From NCBI GenBank assembly GCA_963995505.1, contig OZ023184.1, forward strand, positions 2,790,001 through 2,854,000: 64,000 nucleotides of DNA. Direction: 5' to 3'. The DNA is from Hypericum androsaemum (lineage: Eukaryota; Streptophyta; Magnoliopsida; Malpighiales; Hypericaceae). The notes under the pieces are model-generated. The model ran no database searches, was not told the DNA's origin, and was given only the letters and a program-made list of their open reading frames with translations. A program made the position numbers and the translations under genes. Below, in pieces: positions 20,991-32,365 of this stretch (positions are counted from its first letter, which is position 1; every line of letters begins with the position of its first letter).

Positions 20991-23269
20991 TGTTGAGTTT
21001 GGCGAGGAATAAGTAAAAGAGGAATTATATTTTTGTTTTGTTTCGAACTCCTAATTCGACCTAAATAGATTACTTAATGTACAAGGGTTTGTCTCTATAT
21101 AAAGACATATTATCTAAGAGTTTTGTATAGCTTTGTGATTCGGATCCATCAATAAAAGTTCTCATTTCTCCCCTGGACGTATGCATTAGGCTGAACTATG
21201 TTACCTCTTGTGTCCGTGTTCTTTGCGCGTTTTGTTCTCTTGGTTGCTGAATTTCTAGCAATTGGTATCAGATCTAAGGTTGGAGGATGATGGAAGGCAC
21301 AAAATTTGCTCTTGTGAAGTTCGATAGTTCTTCGAATTTCGAGTTATGGCAAAGGCGTGTCAAGAATCTCCTTGTGCAACAAGGGATGGTCATCGCGCTC
21401 TCGGTGAAGAAGCCCGAGAAGATGAAGGACCAAGAGTAGAAGGAGATGGGGGCCAAGGCAGTGGCAACAATTCACTTGTGCTTGGCGGACGATGTGGGGG
21501 GGCTCGGATTTAAGCCAACACATCAATGTTTTCAATCAATTATTGAGTGATTTGAGAAGGGTCGATGTGAAGTTCGAGGAGAACGATAAGGCATTGTTGC
21601 TCCTGAATTCCTTACCGGCTTCCTACGAAAATTTGGTTACAACTCTAACTTGGGGGAAGCAGTCTCTGGTGTTAGAAGATATCACAAGTGCTCTGCTAGG
21701 GTTTCATCAAAGGAGAAAAACTAGCGATGATCAAGCAGTGGGGCTGGTTGTGAGGGGTAGCCATGGTCGAGCAGGAGAAAGAGATGGGAAGGGATCCAAG
21801 AAAAAGAGCACGTGAAGAAGGATTGTCCGAGAAGAACTCGGAATCGCGCGGGAAAAGGATCGGATTCCGTGAATACGGCTTCATATTATGGTGATGTTCT
21901 TTCTGTTTTGTCAAGTCCAAAACATTCTGATTCCTGGATTTTGGATAGCGCTTGTTCCTTTCACACGACGCCCAAGAAAGGGTGGTTCGACACACACAAG
22001 TTTGTTGATTCAGGTATGGCGACTATAGGTGATGTTCTACTTGTAGAATTGCTGGTATAGGAGATATCTGAATCAAGATGTGGGGTGCTGTTGGGAGAAA
22101 GTTATGTGGGACTAGGCATGTTTCGAAGTTGGAAAAAAATTTGATCTCATTAGATGCCTTGTATTATAGTGGGTACTGTTATAAGGTTATAGGCAGACTA
22201 ATTGAGGTGGAGAAGGATGTTGTGGTGGTAATGAAGGGTGAAAGAGATGCTACGAACACCTACGTGTTAGTGGAAAATACGGTTGTAGGTGGAGTCACCT
22301 CGTTGAGTTCCGATGGAGGGAGAAAAGCTCTTCTGTGATGGAGCGAAGGCTTGACATGAATGGTTTGAGTGGAGTTGGGATTCGTTGAGACAAAATTAGC
22401 AAGTTCCTGTTATGGTTGTCTAAAAGCACATGCACATCGAAAGTGTTGGGTAAATTTTGCATGTGAAATGCGAAGCCGTTGGTAGCACCACGAACGAATC
22501 AGGTATCTCACTTAAGGTCGAACGATGGAGTTCGGGGCATGTCGGGGGTTCTACTTTATGAAACAAAAGGTTGCCCATTGTATGCTATGGCAAGTAACAT
22601 TGGTTTGAGGCAAGAAGGTCCAGCGGTAAAGCAGTTCGAGGTTACGAAGCATGGGGTTGACCAAAAAATAGAGGGCGCGTCTATTGGTCGCAAGGTTGCT
22701 TCGGCATGTGGACTTACTAGTTGGGATTCAATGGCAGTTGGAGGGAAGATGCCAAGCAAGCTCGGAAGCTCGAACTTGGGGGCTGGCTCCAAGTGATTGA
22801 ACAAAAGTGGTGAGAAAGTTGAGATGGTCTTATTGATGGCGGTGTATCTATGGTTCGAGGTAGAATCGGTGGAGTCGGATTGGTCTTGCAAAATCTTATC
22901 TCTTCACGGGGCGGTGTTTCGTCAAGGTGGAGTTTTGTTGAAGTTCGGATAGAGCTTCATGGTTTGTCCACAGGATGATTTCTCGCGAAGGTGGAGATTG
23001 TTGAGTTTGGCGAGGGCTAAGTAAAAGATGAATTATTTTTCTGTTTTGTTTCAGACTCCTAATTCGACATAAATAGATTACTTGATGTACAAAGATTTAC
23101 CTCTATATAAAGGCATGTTACCCAATAATTTTATATGGCTTTGTGACTCAGATATATCAATAAAAGTTCTTCTTTTTCTCCGTTGACGTATGCATTAGAC
23201 TGAATTACATTATCTCTTATGTCCATATTCTTTGCACATTTTGTTCTCTTGATTGCTGAATTCCTAAAA
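20991..23269 (+). mobile_element. Old non-autonomous Copia element carrying only gag-protease remnants
   Basis: LTRs of about 270 bp at 20991-21260 and 22999-23269 begin TGTTGAGTTTGGCGAGG and are flanked by a perfect 5-bp TSD ATATA (20986-20990, 23270-23274). The PBS TTGGTATCAGATC follows the left LTR. The LTRs differ at several tens of positions, so the insertion is old. The interior is only 1.7 kb and has no recognisable integrase core, RT or RNase H. Confidence 0.9.
21287..22335 (+). pseudogene. Degenerate Copia gag / protease / pre-integrase remnant
   Basis: Reading starts at 21287 with MMEGTKFALVKFD. A stop follows KMKDQE near 21437. A gap of about 40 codons and a frameshift come before DLSQHINVFNQ (gag, about 21498). 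The zinc-knuckle half HVKKDC survives at about 21806. The protease start WILDSACSFHTTP is at about 21940, and a pre-integrase-like stretch (KLEKNLISLDALYYSGY) runs from about 22120. At least one stop and two frame breaks make it non-functional. The copy at 39282-40013 keeps the gag intact. Confidence 0.8.
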
Positions 23270-23274
23270 ATATA

Positions 23275-25261
23275 GTCATTTCTAATCCCAAAAAATGTCA
23301 TATTCTGACCTAGAATAGAATTGTCTCCCACTTATCGGCATTTATCGTTGCTATTCAACTGGATTCGTTAATAATAACAGAACACATTAGTAACGAAATA
23401 TTTAACAGTTATAACTTATAAACAATTACAAACCACCATAGAGAATTCGGAAAACCTGTACCGATTAAAAACTGAGAAACATACTGATTTTCTATAAGTT
23501 AGGAAATGAAATTATAAAATACTCCACATTAAAAATGAAGTAAATAGTGATGGGTAGTGCCTCATTCAAAACATTATGTCCCAATTTTTTGCTTATGGAA
23601 TAAGACTGTAGAATTTAATTCTTTTAAAATATAATAATATTAAATATTTATTTTAAAATTTTTTGACATCATTCCAAAATTTTGTGCGGTTCGAATCCGT
23701 CGAATGTTACCATACAAGGTAAATTTAAAAAATATATAGCTTTTCATTTTAATTCAAGATGAAAAAAAGGTCATTTCACTTCCTAATTTTACGTGTGTAG
23801 TCTATCATCTCCCCTATAAATCCGGCGTTTTCCCTACGCATGACAAGACCCTTGATTTCTATCAATTGACCTAACAGCTTCCAACTCCCACTATGCGAAT
23901 TAAATTTGTTTATGTCTTTTATTTAATATCAGAAAACGATATAATATAGCATCAACAAAAGCAAAACAACAACAATAATAAACAAAAAGAAATACGACCA
24001 GCAACGTATGAACTGCCTTTAATAATTCTGCTCGTCTATGTTATGACATTATGATAATTATTACTATTTAGTACCTACCTCCACACTTTTTCACTTTTTG
24101 TTTTGTCCCATCGACCTAATGATTAATTCTAAACATGTGACCTTGCCCTATTCCTTTTTTTCCAATCAGGCTAATTCTTTTGGTCTCTCTATTTAGTATT
24201 TACTTCCATCTGAATTAATTTTGTGAAACTCAATTACATAGGGAAACTATATATGTAATATGTCCGCTGTGCTCTGTTCTTTTTTTAGTTTCGTGATAAA
24301 TTCCAAATATATATATTTATATCTTGGTGTTGTTATTAATATAATTTTATTTGAAAAAAAATACATTGAACCAGCATGAATACGAGGTTGCTTAATGTGT
24401 ATATATCTTAGGGAATCTTTTTTTTTTAAAAAGTAGAATTATATTTATCATGGTAATATATACAAATATACAAAAAGGGAATCTAGTATCTTAAATCTTT
24501 AAGTTTATTAAAAATAAAAATCTCATAATCTTGCACAATTCATGCCTTTTGGGAAGCTAAACACATGTTATGTACTTATGTACCAGAAAATTCTTTGATT
24601 AAGTGGCAAGGAGATCAAAAGCTCGAAAATAATAAATATTTGTTAAGATAATTTTATTATTATTCAAAAATCTTATACGGATTGAATCTAATTAATCGAT
24701 TATAATTTAAAAAATAAAGCACACATGCTATACAATAACTTGCCAAAAATCCAAGTAAAGATTCCTGGAAATTGTCAGGACATCCTATACAAATCTGGGG
24801 AATCCTTCCAAAGTTTGATTATTCCTTAATAAAAATTACAGCACATTAGCCTGTTCTTTTTAAGAAGCCAAAGCATGTCCTTCCTCTAAATTTTAATGCC
24901 TTCCTTTTGTTTATCTTTTTTCTCCCCCAAGTCAGAGAGCCTATGGGCAAACTGTCAAACTTGAATTAAAAAGTAAGCAATTTCTGTTCTTTTTCCATTG
25001 AGAAGAGAGGCGAGGAAGCCTTTCATCATGTCTTTTGGAATTATACATGAGCTCAGGAGTCAGCTAGTTTGGTGCTGTAATTATTGACCGCAATTTATTT
25101 TATTGCTGAAACCAACTTTTAAATATAAAGAGTTGAAATAGAATTCGAATATAGATTAGTAGAAGGATTAAAAGAAGTTAAAATTCGCTTTTATTGAATG
25201 AAATCTGGAGCGACGAGGAGGGATGGACGTCAAGTTTGATTCTTATTTTTATTATTTTCCT
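23275..25261. other. AT-rich intergenic DNA
   Basis: About 2 kb with long A/T runs. No ORF with recognisable motifs and no inverted-repeat structure is seen. Confidence 0.4.
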
Positions 25262-25270
25262 CAAAAATTA

Positions 25271-26647
25271 GGAAAAGTATATTTTAGTACCCTATAGTAT
25301 CACAATTTTTGCAATTAACCCATGTAGTTTAAAAACTATCAAATATGTCCAAATTATTTGTAATTTTATCAGAACCCGATCCCGGGCGACTGCCCGGGGA
25401 TGACCAGCCACGTGGCATTGCCACATCAGCTTCCATGTCCAAAACAATTCCACGTCAATAATGAATTGTATAAGTCAAAATTACATGTCAATCCAGTAAA
25501 TTACAAAAAAGACTCATCTTCAACCTCTCCATCTTCAACCTCCCCATATTCATCTTCATCTTCAAAGCCCCCAAAAAAACCTAGCCACCTCTCTCCTTCT
25601 CTCTAAATCAAACCCAAACAAAAAAAAAGAAAAAAAAGAGAAAACTAACGGAATCCATTGGAAGGATTAAGGGTGAGCAAAAAATCTGATATCCGTAATT
25701 TTTTTGGATTCGGACTCGGATAATTTTAAATTCAGACTCGGATACGGATTATCCGAAATAAATATTTCGGACTCGGATACAGATACGGATAATAAGATTG
25801 ATATTTCGGATATCCGAAATATCCGATTAAAAATAGGTTCATTAAATAAAATAAAAATTACAAGTAATCATATCTTGCATTAGTCCACAAAATTAAGTCA
25901 ATTAAAAATTACTAGTAAAAAAACTATCACGCTACCACTACCCTTAAATTTCAATTTTTCCAAATAAAAGTTCTCATGATTTCTTGAACTACGATGAACC
26001 AGGTTTGGATTTTTCTTTAGTTTTTATGGAGATAATAGAAAAAATTGGTCAAGAGCTATACAATAGCAAAGCTACTTTTGTAAATATTGGCTACAGATTT
26101 ATTTTTTACATCATGATACCATTTTTATTTTTGAAGACTTTAAAAAATGGATAGTTCGGATTATCCGTATCTGTATCCGAAAAAAATTCGGATATCAGAT
26201 ATCGAATAGTGGAGAGTTCGGACTCGGACTCGGCTACTAAAAATACTTATTCGGATATTTCAGATAGTTAGAATTTCGAATAATTCGGATACGGATAATC
26301 TGTTTGCTCACCCCCTATGAAGGATTATTGCAAGATGCAAGTAAGCAAATTCCCCCTCACAAATCCTAGATATGTCCAAAACCAACATCTTGTTCGGATC
26401 CGTTTCAAATACCGAAATAGAACCCACATCAAAGCCAAACATGAAACGGACAAGTCATCATTGACGTGGAATTGTTTTGGACTTGAAAGCTGAGGTGGCA
26501 ATGCCACGTGGCCGGTCAGCCTCGGGTAGCTGCCCAGTATCGGGTCCTGATAAAATTTCAAATAACTTGGATCTGTTTGATATTTTTTAAACTACATGGA
26601 CTAATTGTAGAAAATTAAATACTACAAAGTACTAAAGTGTACTTTCC
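25271..26647. mobile_element. Mutator-like foldback element (GGAAAAGT family, member 1)
   Basis: The left end GGAAAAGTATATTTTAGTACC is mirrored at the right end. Both arms continue into TAGTATCACAA-like and CCCGGGCGACTGCCCGG-like blocks and a GCCACGTGGCATTGCCAC palindrome (about 25410 and 26500). Flanks are CAAAAATTA and CAAAAAATT, consistent with a 9-bp TSD altered by A-run slippage. The middle is occupied by a later hAT-like insertion (25670-26318). There is no transposase. Confidence 0.8.
25670..26318. mobile_element. hAT-like MITE nested in the 25271-26647 element
   Basis: Termini AGGGTGAGCAAA and TTTGCTCACCCCCTAT are inverted repeats. They are flanked by an identical GAAGGATTA (25661-25669 and 26319-26327), compatible with an 8-bp hAT TSD plus one chance base. 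Subterminal regions are dense in ATCCG/CGGAT words (TCGGACTCGGATA, ATCCGAAAT) in opposite orientation at the two ends, probably transposase-binding repeats. There is no coding capacity. Confidence 0.8.
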
Positions 26648-27144
26648 CAAAAAATTTGAGAAAGTACTCACCGGAAAGAAACGTCTGACACGGAGAAATT
26701 CCTGGGATGGAAATTAAATTTTTATTGGGGTTTCATCAGAAGAACTGTGCGTGATACATGGGCTGAAATTGTAAGTTCATTTATGGAAATGCGGGATATA
26801 AGGTAATTAAAGCAAGAGAAAGCGGTTCGGGTGTCTTCCTCTTTCTCCACTCTCCTGTCAGTCCACAGGTAAGTAATTTTATGTTGGTTTTTCATACAAA
26901 AATTTAATAGTCGGTGAGTAATTCTATCGGTGACTTAGATGTCCAAAATTGCCGAATTGTACTTTGGCTTTCTGGTATTAGAATCGTGCAATGTCGGATA
27001 ATATTTTAAGGATCGGCTCCTTCATTTGTGTCTTTTATATTCTTAAATCGTGAATCCAAAACTTCTTTATGTAAATCTAAGTCTCTAACTACTTACATGA
27101 ACTTTCAACCGAGTATGTTTCTACAGCTTAGAAAGATGAAATCA
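26648..27144. other. Intergenic DNA
   Basis: No supported gene or repeat between two foldback elements. Confidence 0.4.
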
Positions 27145-27153
27145 AATTAGTTT

Positions 27154-27800
27154 GAGAAAAGTCCACTTAAGTACCTTGTAGTATCACAAAAAATCAAGTC
27201 AGTACCATGTAGTTTCAAACATATCAATTGAGTCAAACTTATTCCAATTAAAATCAATTAGAGGCCCGGGCAGCTGCCCGGACCCTACCCGTCCTGCCCG
27301 AATTTTGCCTGACCATCTGGACAGGCCACATCAGTATTTTACGATGACGTGGCGCCACGGGGGCGCCGGACGAAATTGATGGAGTCACCATCGTCGGAGA
27401 TGGGTTGATTTTGGGTGGGTGTGATGGGTTGAAGGATGTTTTTGGGTGGGTGTGATTTTGGGAGGATTTTCTTAGACCAGGGAGGACAGTCACGGTAGAG
27501 CCAGATCCATGAATTTTTTGGGTTTTATTTTTGGGTGTGATGGGTTGAAGGATGCTGGATTTTTTGGGAAGAAGAAGAAGAAGAAGAAGAAGAAGGGTGT
27601 GATGTCCAGGTGGCGCCACGTCAACATCAAATTCTGATGTGGCTGATCCGAATTGCCGGGCAAAGTCCGGGCAGGACGGGTTGCCCGAACCTCGAATTGA
27701 TTTTAATTGGAATAAGTTTGACTCAATTGATACATTTTAAACTACAAGGTACTGACTTGATTTTTCGTGATACCACAGGGTACTTAAGTAGACTTTTTCT
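27154..27800. mobile_element. Mutator-like foldback element (GGAAAAGT family, member 2)
   Basis: 647 bp flanked by a perfect 9-bp TSD AATTAGTTT (27145-27153 and 27801-27809). Ends GAGAAAAGTCCACTTAAGTACC and its inverse match the family. Arms carry CCCGGGCAGCTGCCCGG (about 27266) and GACGTGGCGCCACG palindromes (about 27350 and 27612). The core has imperfect repeats of GGGTGTGATGGGTTGAAGGATG and an AAG run at about 27570-27594. ORFs here are low-complexity. Confidence 0.9.
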
Positions 27801-27809
27801 AATTAGTTT

Positions 27810-28776
27810 CGACTTTTTTTTAACAGGTATAACTTTATTTATCCACAAACCCCTGGAATACAAAGTACAAACAAACGCCCTAGTTGCAAAGACAGCAGCA
27901 ACAGAGGACAGTACATAACTAAAAAAAAACCCCAAGTTCAATTTCGACATCTAGATACAAAATATTAACTTACAAAGACATCTGAGGTTTTTTTTTCTTT
28001 ATTGAAAAATACTAGTTTTGTGGTGACTTGCGATGGTGGACATAAAAAACGTGACGTGTCGCATAAGTGAAAATTAATTGTAGAACTTTTTACTCGGCAA
28101 AGTTTGCAAGAGTGGAGAGAGTGAAAGTGGCACAGTGAAACAAGTAGAGCATGAAACCAGTAACTTAGACCGTCAAAAAAAAAACCAGTAACTTATGGTC
28201 GGGTCACATGCTACAGTGGAGACATTCTATTGATTTTTTTATATAAGTAAAATTTTTACTCCTCAAAAGAAAATTTTTACTTTATTCAACGAAGTTAATC
28301 ATGTCAATCGGATTCGGGGATATGTAATTACGAACTTTATCACCAGAGAAAAAAATAGAGTAATACTGTTATACTGCACCCGAAATCCATCCATAGTAAT
28401 AATGTAATTAGGAATTTTAACTAGCTTACAAACCGAATAGTCAAAAGGCACGTCCTTCTTAATGACGTTGGTAAGTTATTACCTTTATTAGGATTATTAT
28501 TAGTGTTATTACCTTTATCTACAATTTTATTATTATCTAATAGTTTAATGGGTATTTTATGATATGTAGGACTCTAGATTAAACCCAGGCCAGAAGGTTG
28601 TTGGCTTATAGCTATGTGATGTTTTGGAGAATAATATTGATATTATTGAGTTTTAACTCAGAAAATGTTTGTCTTTAATTTCTGAGAAGTGGATTCTTCT
28701 CGGTAGAAAGATTTTTAATCTTTATTCTATCTGATTCTTTGTTTATTTTTGCTACTCTACATTACATAGTCCATAC
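27810..28776. other. AT-rich intergenic DNA
   Basis: No gene or clear repeat structure is seen. Confidence 0.4.
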
Positions 28777-29393
28777 TACAGTAAAACCTCTCTAAAGTGC
28801 TATTGTTGGGACCGGAGAAAATTATCACTTCAGAGAGGTTATCATATAGGAGAGGTTTATATTTTTTTACTACAAATAAATTATTGTGTAATTCTCATTT
28901 GACCAAGACCTCTCTATCTGCTACATTCTGACCAAACAAAATATTGTCAATGCAATTTTGAATCAATCAAACAAAAATGCAAATAAAAGTCACGAGATAA
29001 CTTAAATCTCGACTTAAAGCGTTATTCAAATACTACACTCGATTGAAATATTTTTTACAACAATAGGACGATCACAAGGACCATTTGAAGATAATTCAAA
29101 AGATGAATGATGACGTAAAAGTTATCAAACAAGAAAATCTAGCACAAATTAACATCTTAAAACAAATTTCAAATTCGCAAATTACGTAAAAATATGTATA
29201 TTTATTAAAAAATATCACTTTATGCAAAAATTGGGACCGTAATTTTATACTAAAATTTTCTGAAAAAGTATCACTTATTACAATAGAGGGGTTATCACAT
29301 TTTAACACTGGTCCCGACTCGGGACCAAGACTTTTTATCAGTTTAGAGAGGTTATCACTTTAGAGGGGATCACTTTACAGAGATTTTACGGTA
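28777..29393. mobile_element. MITE with TACAGTAAAACCTCTCTAAAG termini
   Basis: The left end TACAGTAAAACCTCTCTAAAG is inverted at the right end (TACCGTAAAATCTCTGTAAAG on the minus strand). Internal subterminal copies of GAGAGGTTATCA and GGGACC occur on both sides. It is 617 bp and AT-rich in the centre, with no coding capacity. The TSD is not clear to me, so I do not assign a superfamily. Confidence 0.75.
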
Positions 29394-31571
29394 GTAATCC
29401 CGTTTATTACTGGAGACAGAAAATAGTGCTTGGATTAGAATAAAGGCTTTGGATTGGGTACAGATTGAAAGAAATCATTCCGGACGGTTTGGAGTAAAGG
29501 GGATCGCGCTGGCATGCCTCGTTATGTGATACTGGCATGTCCCGTTATGTGATACTAGCATGCCCCGTTATGTCATACTGACTAGTGTATTTTTCGTGTT
29601 TGCGACAGTGGCATGTCCCATTTACGATACTGGCCTATATAAATTTTTTTTATTTTGGTCCCTATATTTTTACAAAAAAGTCTACGCGTGCTTTCACTCC
29701 AAATCGTTTGGAATGGGAGTATTCCGTACTCAATCCAATCCCTAAAATAAGATCTACCGTAAGCTAAATATTGTTACCATCGCCTTAATCCACGCGATTT
29801 TGTTTCATGTTGGTGAGTTGTTACATTGGTCATCGTCGACTTGGAGATTTGTTATCAAGATTTATTATTTTATTATTTTATCTTGAGTCATTTAGATGTT
29901 TCTTTCTGATTTCTTAGACTACGTAACTAATTGGAAGTTTATATAGTTTTTTTAAGTTAAATTTTAACACCATAATAATGTCAAAATATGAACCTGGACC
30001 TATTACATATTTATAATATCTTGTGCCGTTTGGTTAGAATTTTTTGACAGTTTATATAGTATATTAGGTATAGTTATTTGCAAAAAAACACCACCTTTTC
30101 ATTTTCCTGGTCAATGCTGGACGAATTGCCTGTGCCACGAGATAACTATCAAAATAATAATAATTCTTTGGGAACTCTGTTTTTTAATAAGTGGATAGAT
30201 TTTATTTATTATATAGCTCCCCAATTAGCAGAAAAAAACAGCCACACTGCTTACGCAAGATATGCAATAGCAAAGCTTTAGTCTACCTAAGTGAATTCGT
30301 GTATAAAATAAAATCTTGATAGATTAGTCTTGATATAAAATTTGATCAAAGAAATCACTCTTGAACTCTAAAATTGAACTCTATTGGCTCTAACAAGTAA
30401 GAAAAATCTCATATATATTTATCGCATATGAACGAAAGTGTGTAAGATCCAATGAAAACGTTTGAATTGAACACCAACAATGTCGTTGGAATTAGGTGCA
30501 AAGTTGGGAGGGTCGGTGGTCGAACTTCAATAAAGAAGTTGGATTAATTTTCCCAATATCTAAACACCATTGTAATTTACTATTTTTTTATAACGATAAG
30601 CAGGTATTCTGCCAAAATCGAGGGGGAGCAGGAAGTGATTTAGAGAAGTCAATGGAGGAAAAAATAACCAATTGAAATGGTATTTAATTATTGTTGTTGG
30701 TAGTGGTCCCTTTCACCCCTTCACGTTATTATTAATTATTCAAACTAAGAAGGATGGTTGTATTAATAAAATCCTTAAATTAACAAGTATTTAGATCATT
30801 TTCGGCGTTGTTCTAATTTAACTATGTGCCGAATTCGAGTCTTTGAAAAAATAGCAGTGTTAAATATTTGTTGAAAGAGCTTTGTAAGCTTTCAAACATC
30901 TTACTCGGCTCGAATTTGAATTAGTCGGTCCAGTAGGTCAGATACTAAAGGTTATAAAACAAAACAAAACAAAAAATTTAACAAGACAGAAGTCCGATTT
31001 CTCACTCAAAATAAATATCAGACTCTAACTATGATTAGTCAATTCAGTGAGTATCAGAATATAGATAGTTTCAAACAAATACTCCTTTATTAAAGCGGCG
31101 CATGTGGATCTAATTATGCCGTTTCCATTGTCTTTCTTGGTTAACTGTGATTTAATTAAGTCCCTTAATCTCGATTTCAGATAGGGGCATACTGACTGAG
31201 TTTATAAGTTATTATGATGGTCCTGTCCTGTAGGCTATGTGCAGACCTACGAAGCTCGAATTGTTTGTGAAGTGGGAATCCTAACGGCTATACAACAAGT
31301 GGCTGACGATTTTGACCTCCCACATTGGTGTATCTGTTGATTAATACTTTATATTCTGGAAATTGTTTTATCTATCGAATTTTCTAGCTCTAGCCTCTAT
31401 TTGAAGAAAATTTCCCGCAAACGCATTTATTGTATATTTCTTTGGGGTTTTCTTTTCCAAAATGAACATGTATTGAATTTTCCTGGAAAAACATATCAGC
31501 ATTGTGTACTCGTTATTTTATTGAATTTAAAAACTAAACACGATGTACTACGTAAAAAGTTCACACCTAAA
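29394..31571. other. AT-rich intergenic DNA with one short tandem repeat
   Basis: No supported gene. A short tandem repeat lies at 29508-29590. Fragments of a dispersed phrase (CGGCTCGAATTTGAATTAGTCGG) are near 30905 and 31015. Confidence 0.4.
29508..29590. repeat. Tandem repeat, three units of about 26-27 bp
   Basis: Three imperfect units of CTGGCATGCCTCGTTATGTGA type followed by TACT. They differ by a few bases. Confidence 0.8.
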
Positions 31572-31580
31572 TATAATCAA

Positions 31581-32356
31581 GGGAAAAGTCCACTTTAGTA
31601 CCCTGTGGTATCGCCCAAAATCACTTTAGTACCATGTGGTAAAAAACTGACCAATCGAGTCATACTTATTCCAATTAACATCAAAAAGGTCCTCGGGCAG
31701 CTGTCCGGAGCTGCCCGGACCCGCCCGAATGCTGCCCGGACTACGTGGCCAGCCACGTCACCAAAACTTGATGACGAAGTGGAGGAGGAGGAGGAGGAGA
31801 GGAGGAGGAGGAGGAGGAGGACGAAGTGGAAGAGGAGGCGGAGGAGGAGGAGGACGAAGTGGAGGAGGAGGACGAGGAGGAGGAGGCAGAGGAGGAGGAG
31901 GAGGAGGAGGACGAAGTAGAGGAGGAGGACGAGGACGAGGAGGAGGAGGACGAAGTGGAGAAGGAGGAGGAGGCGGAGGACGAAGTGGAGGAGGAGGAGG
32001 AGGACGAAGTAGAGGAGGAGGCGGAGGAGGAGGAGGAGGAGGAGGAGGAGGACGACGAAGTAGAGGAGGAGGAGGACGAAGTGGAGGAGGAGGCAGAGGA
32101 GGAGGAGGAGGCGGAGGAGGAGGAGGAGGAGAGGAAGAGAGGAAAGAAGATGGTTGTCCACGTGGCGCCACGTCATCAAGTTTTGGTGACGTGGCTGGCC
32201 ACGTAGTTTGGGCAGCGTTCGGGCGGGTCCGGGCAGCTGCCCGAGGACCTTTTTGATGTTAATTGGAATAAGTATGACTCGATTGGTCAGTTTTTTACCA
32301 CAGGGTACTAAAGTGATTTTGGGTGATACCACAGGGTACTAAAGTGGACTTTTCCC
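31581..32356. mobile_element. Mutator-like foldback element (GGAAAAGT family, member 3) with GGA-rich core
   Basis: 776 bp with a perfect 9-bp TSD TATAATCAA (31572-31580 and 32357-32365). Arms of about 190 bp start GGGAAAAGTCCACTTTAGTACC and include GGGCAGCTG and ACGTGGCCAGCCACGT palindromes (about 31695 and 31742). The core is a GGA/AGG trinucleotide array. The arms are close to each other in sequence, suggesting a fairly recent insertion. There is no transposase. Confidence 0.93.
31775..32140. repeat. Degenerate GGA trinucleotide array
   Basis: About 365 bases of GAGGAGGAGG broken by regularly spaced GACGAAGTGG and GACGAAGTAG interruptions. It makes open frames on both strands (Glu-, Gly-, Arg- or Leu/Pro-rich) purely from composition. 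I do not regard any as a gene. Confidence 0.9.
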
Positions 32357-32365
32357 TATAATCAA

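Noticed and set aside
23680..23710. GGTTCGAATCC, a perfect B box suggesting a tRNA gene
   Set aside because: No A box at the right distance, no acceptor stem, and the T-stem is imperfect.
27254..27619. 121-aa minus-strand ORF
   Set aside because: It spans arm and low-complexity core of a foldback element. Leu and Pro runs come from the AAG repeat and GC-rich palindromes.
31758..32332. Long Leu-, Pro-, Gly- and Glu-rich ORFs on both strands
   Set aside because: They are open only because of the GGA array and belong to the foldback element. There is no start context, domain or conservation signal.
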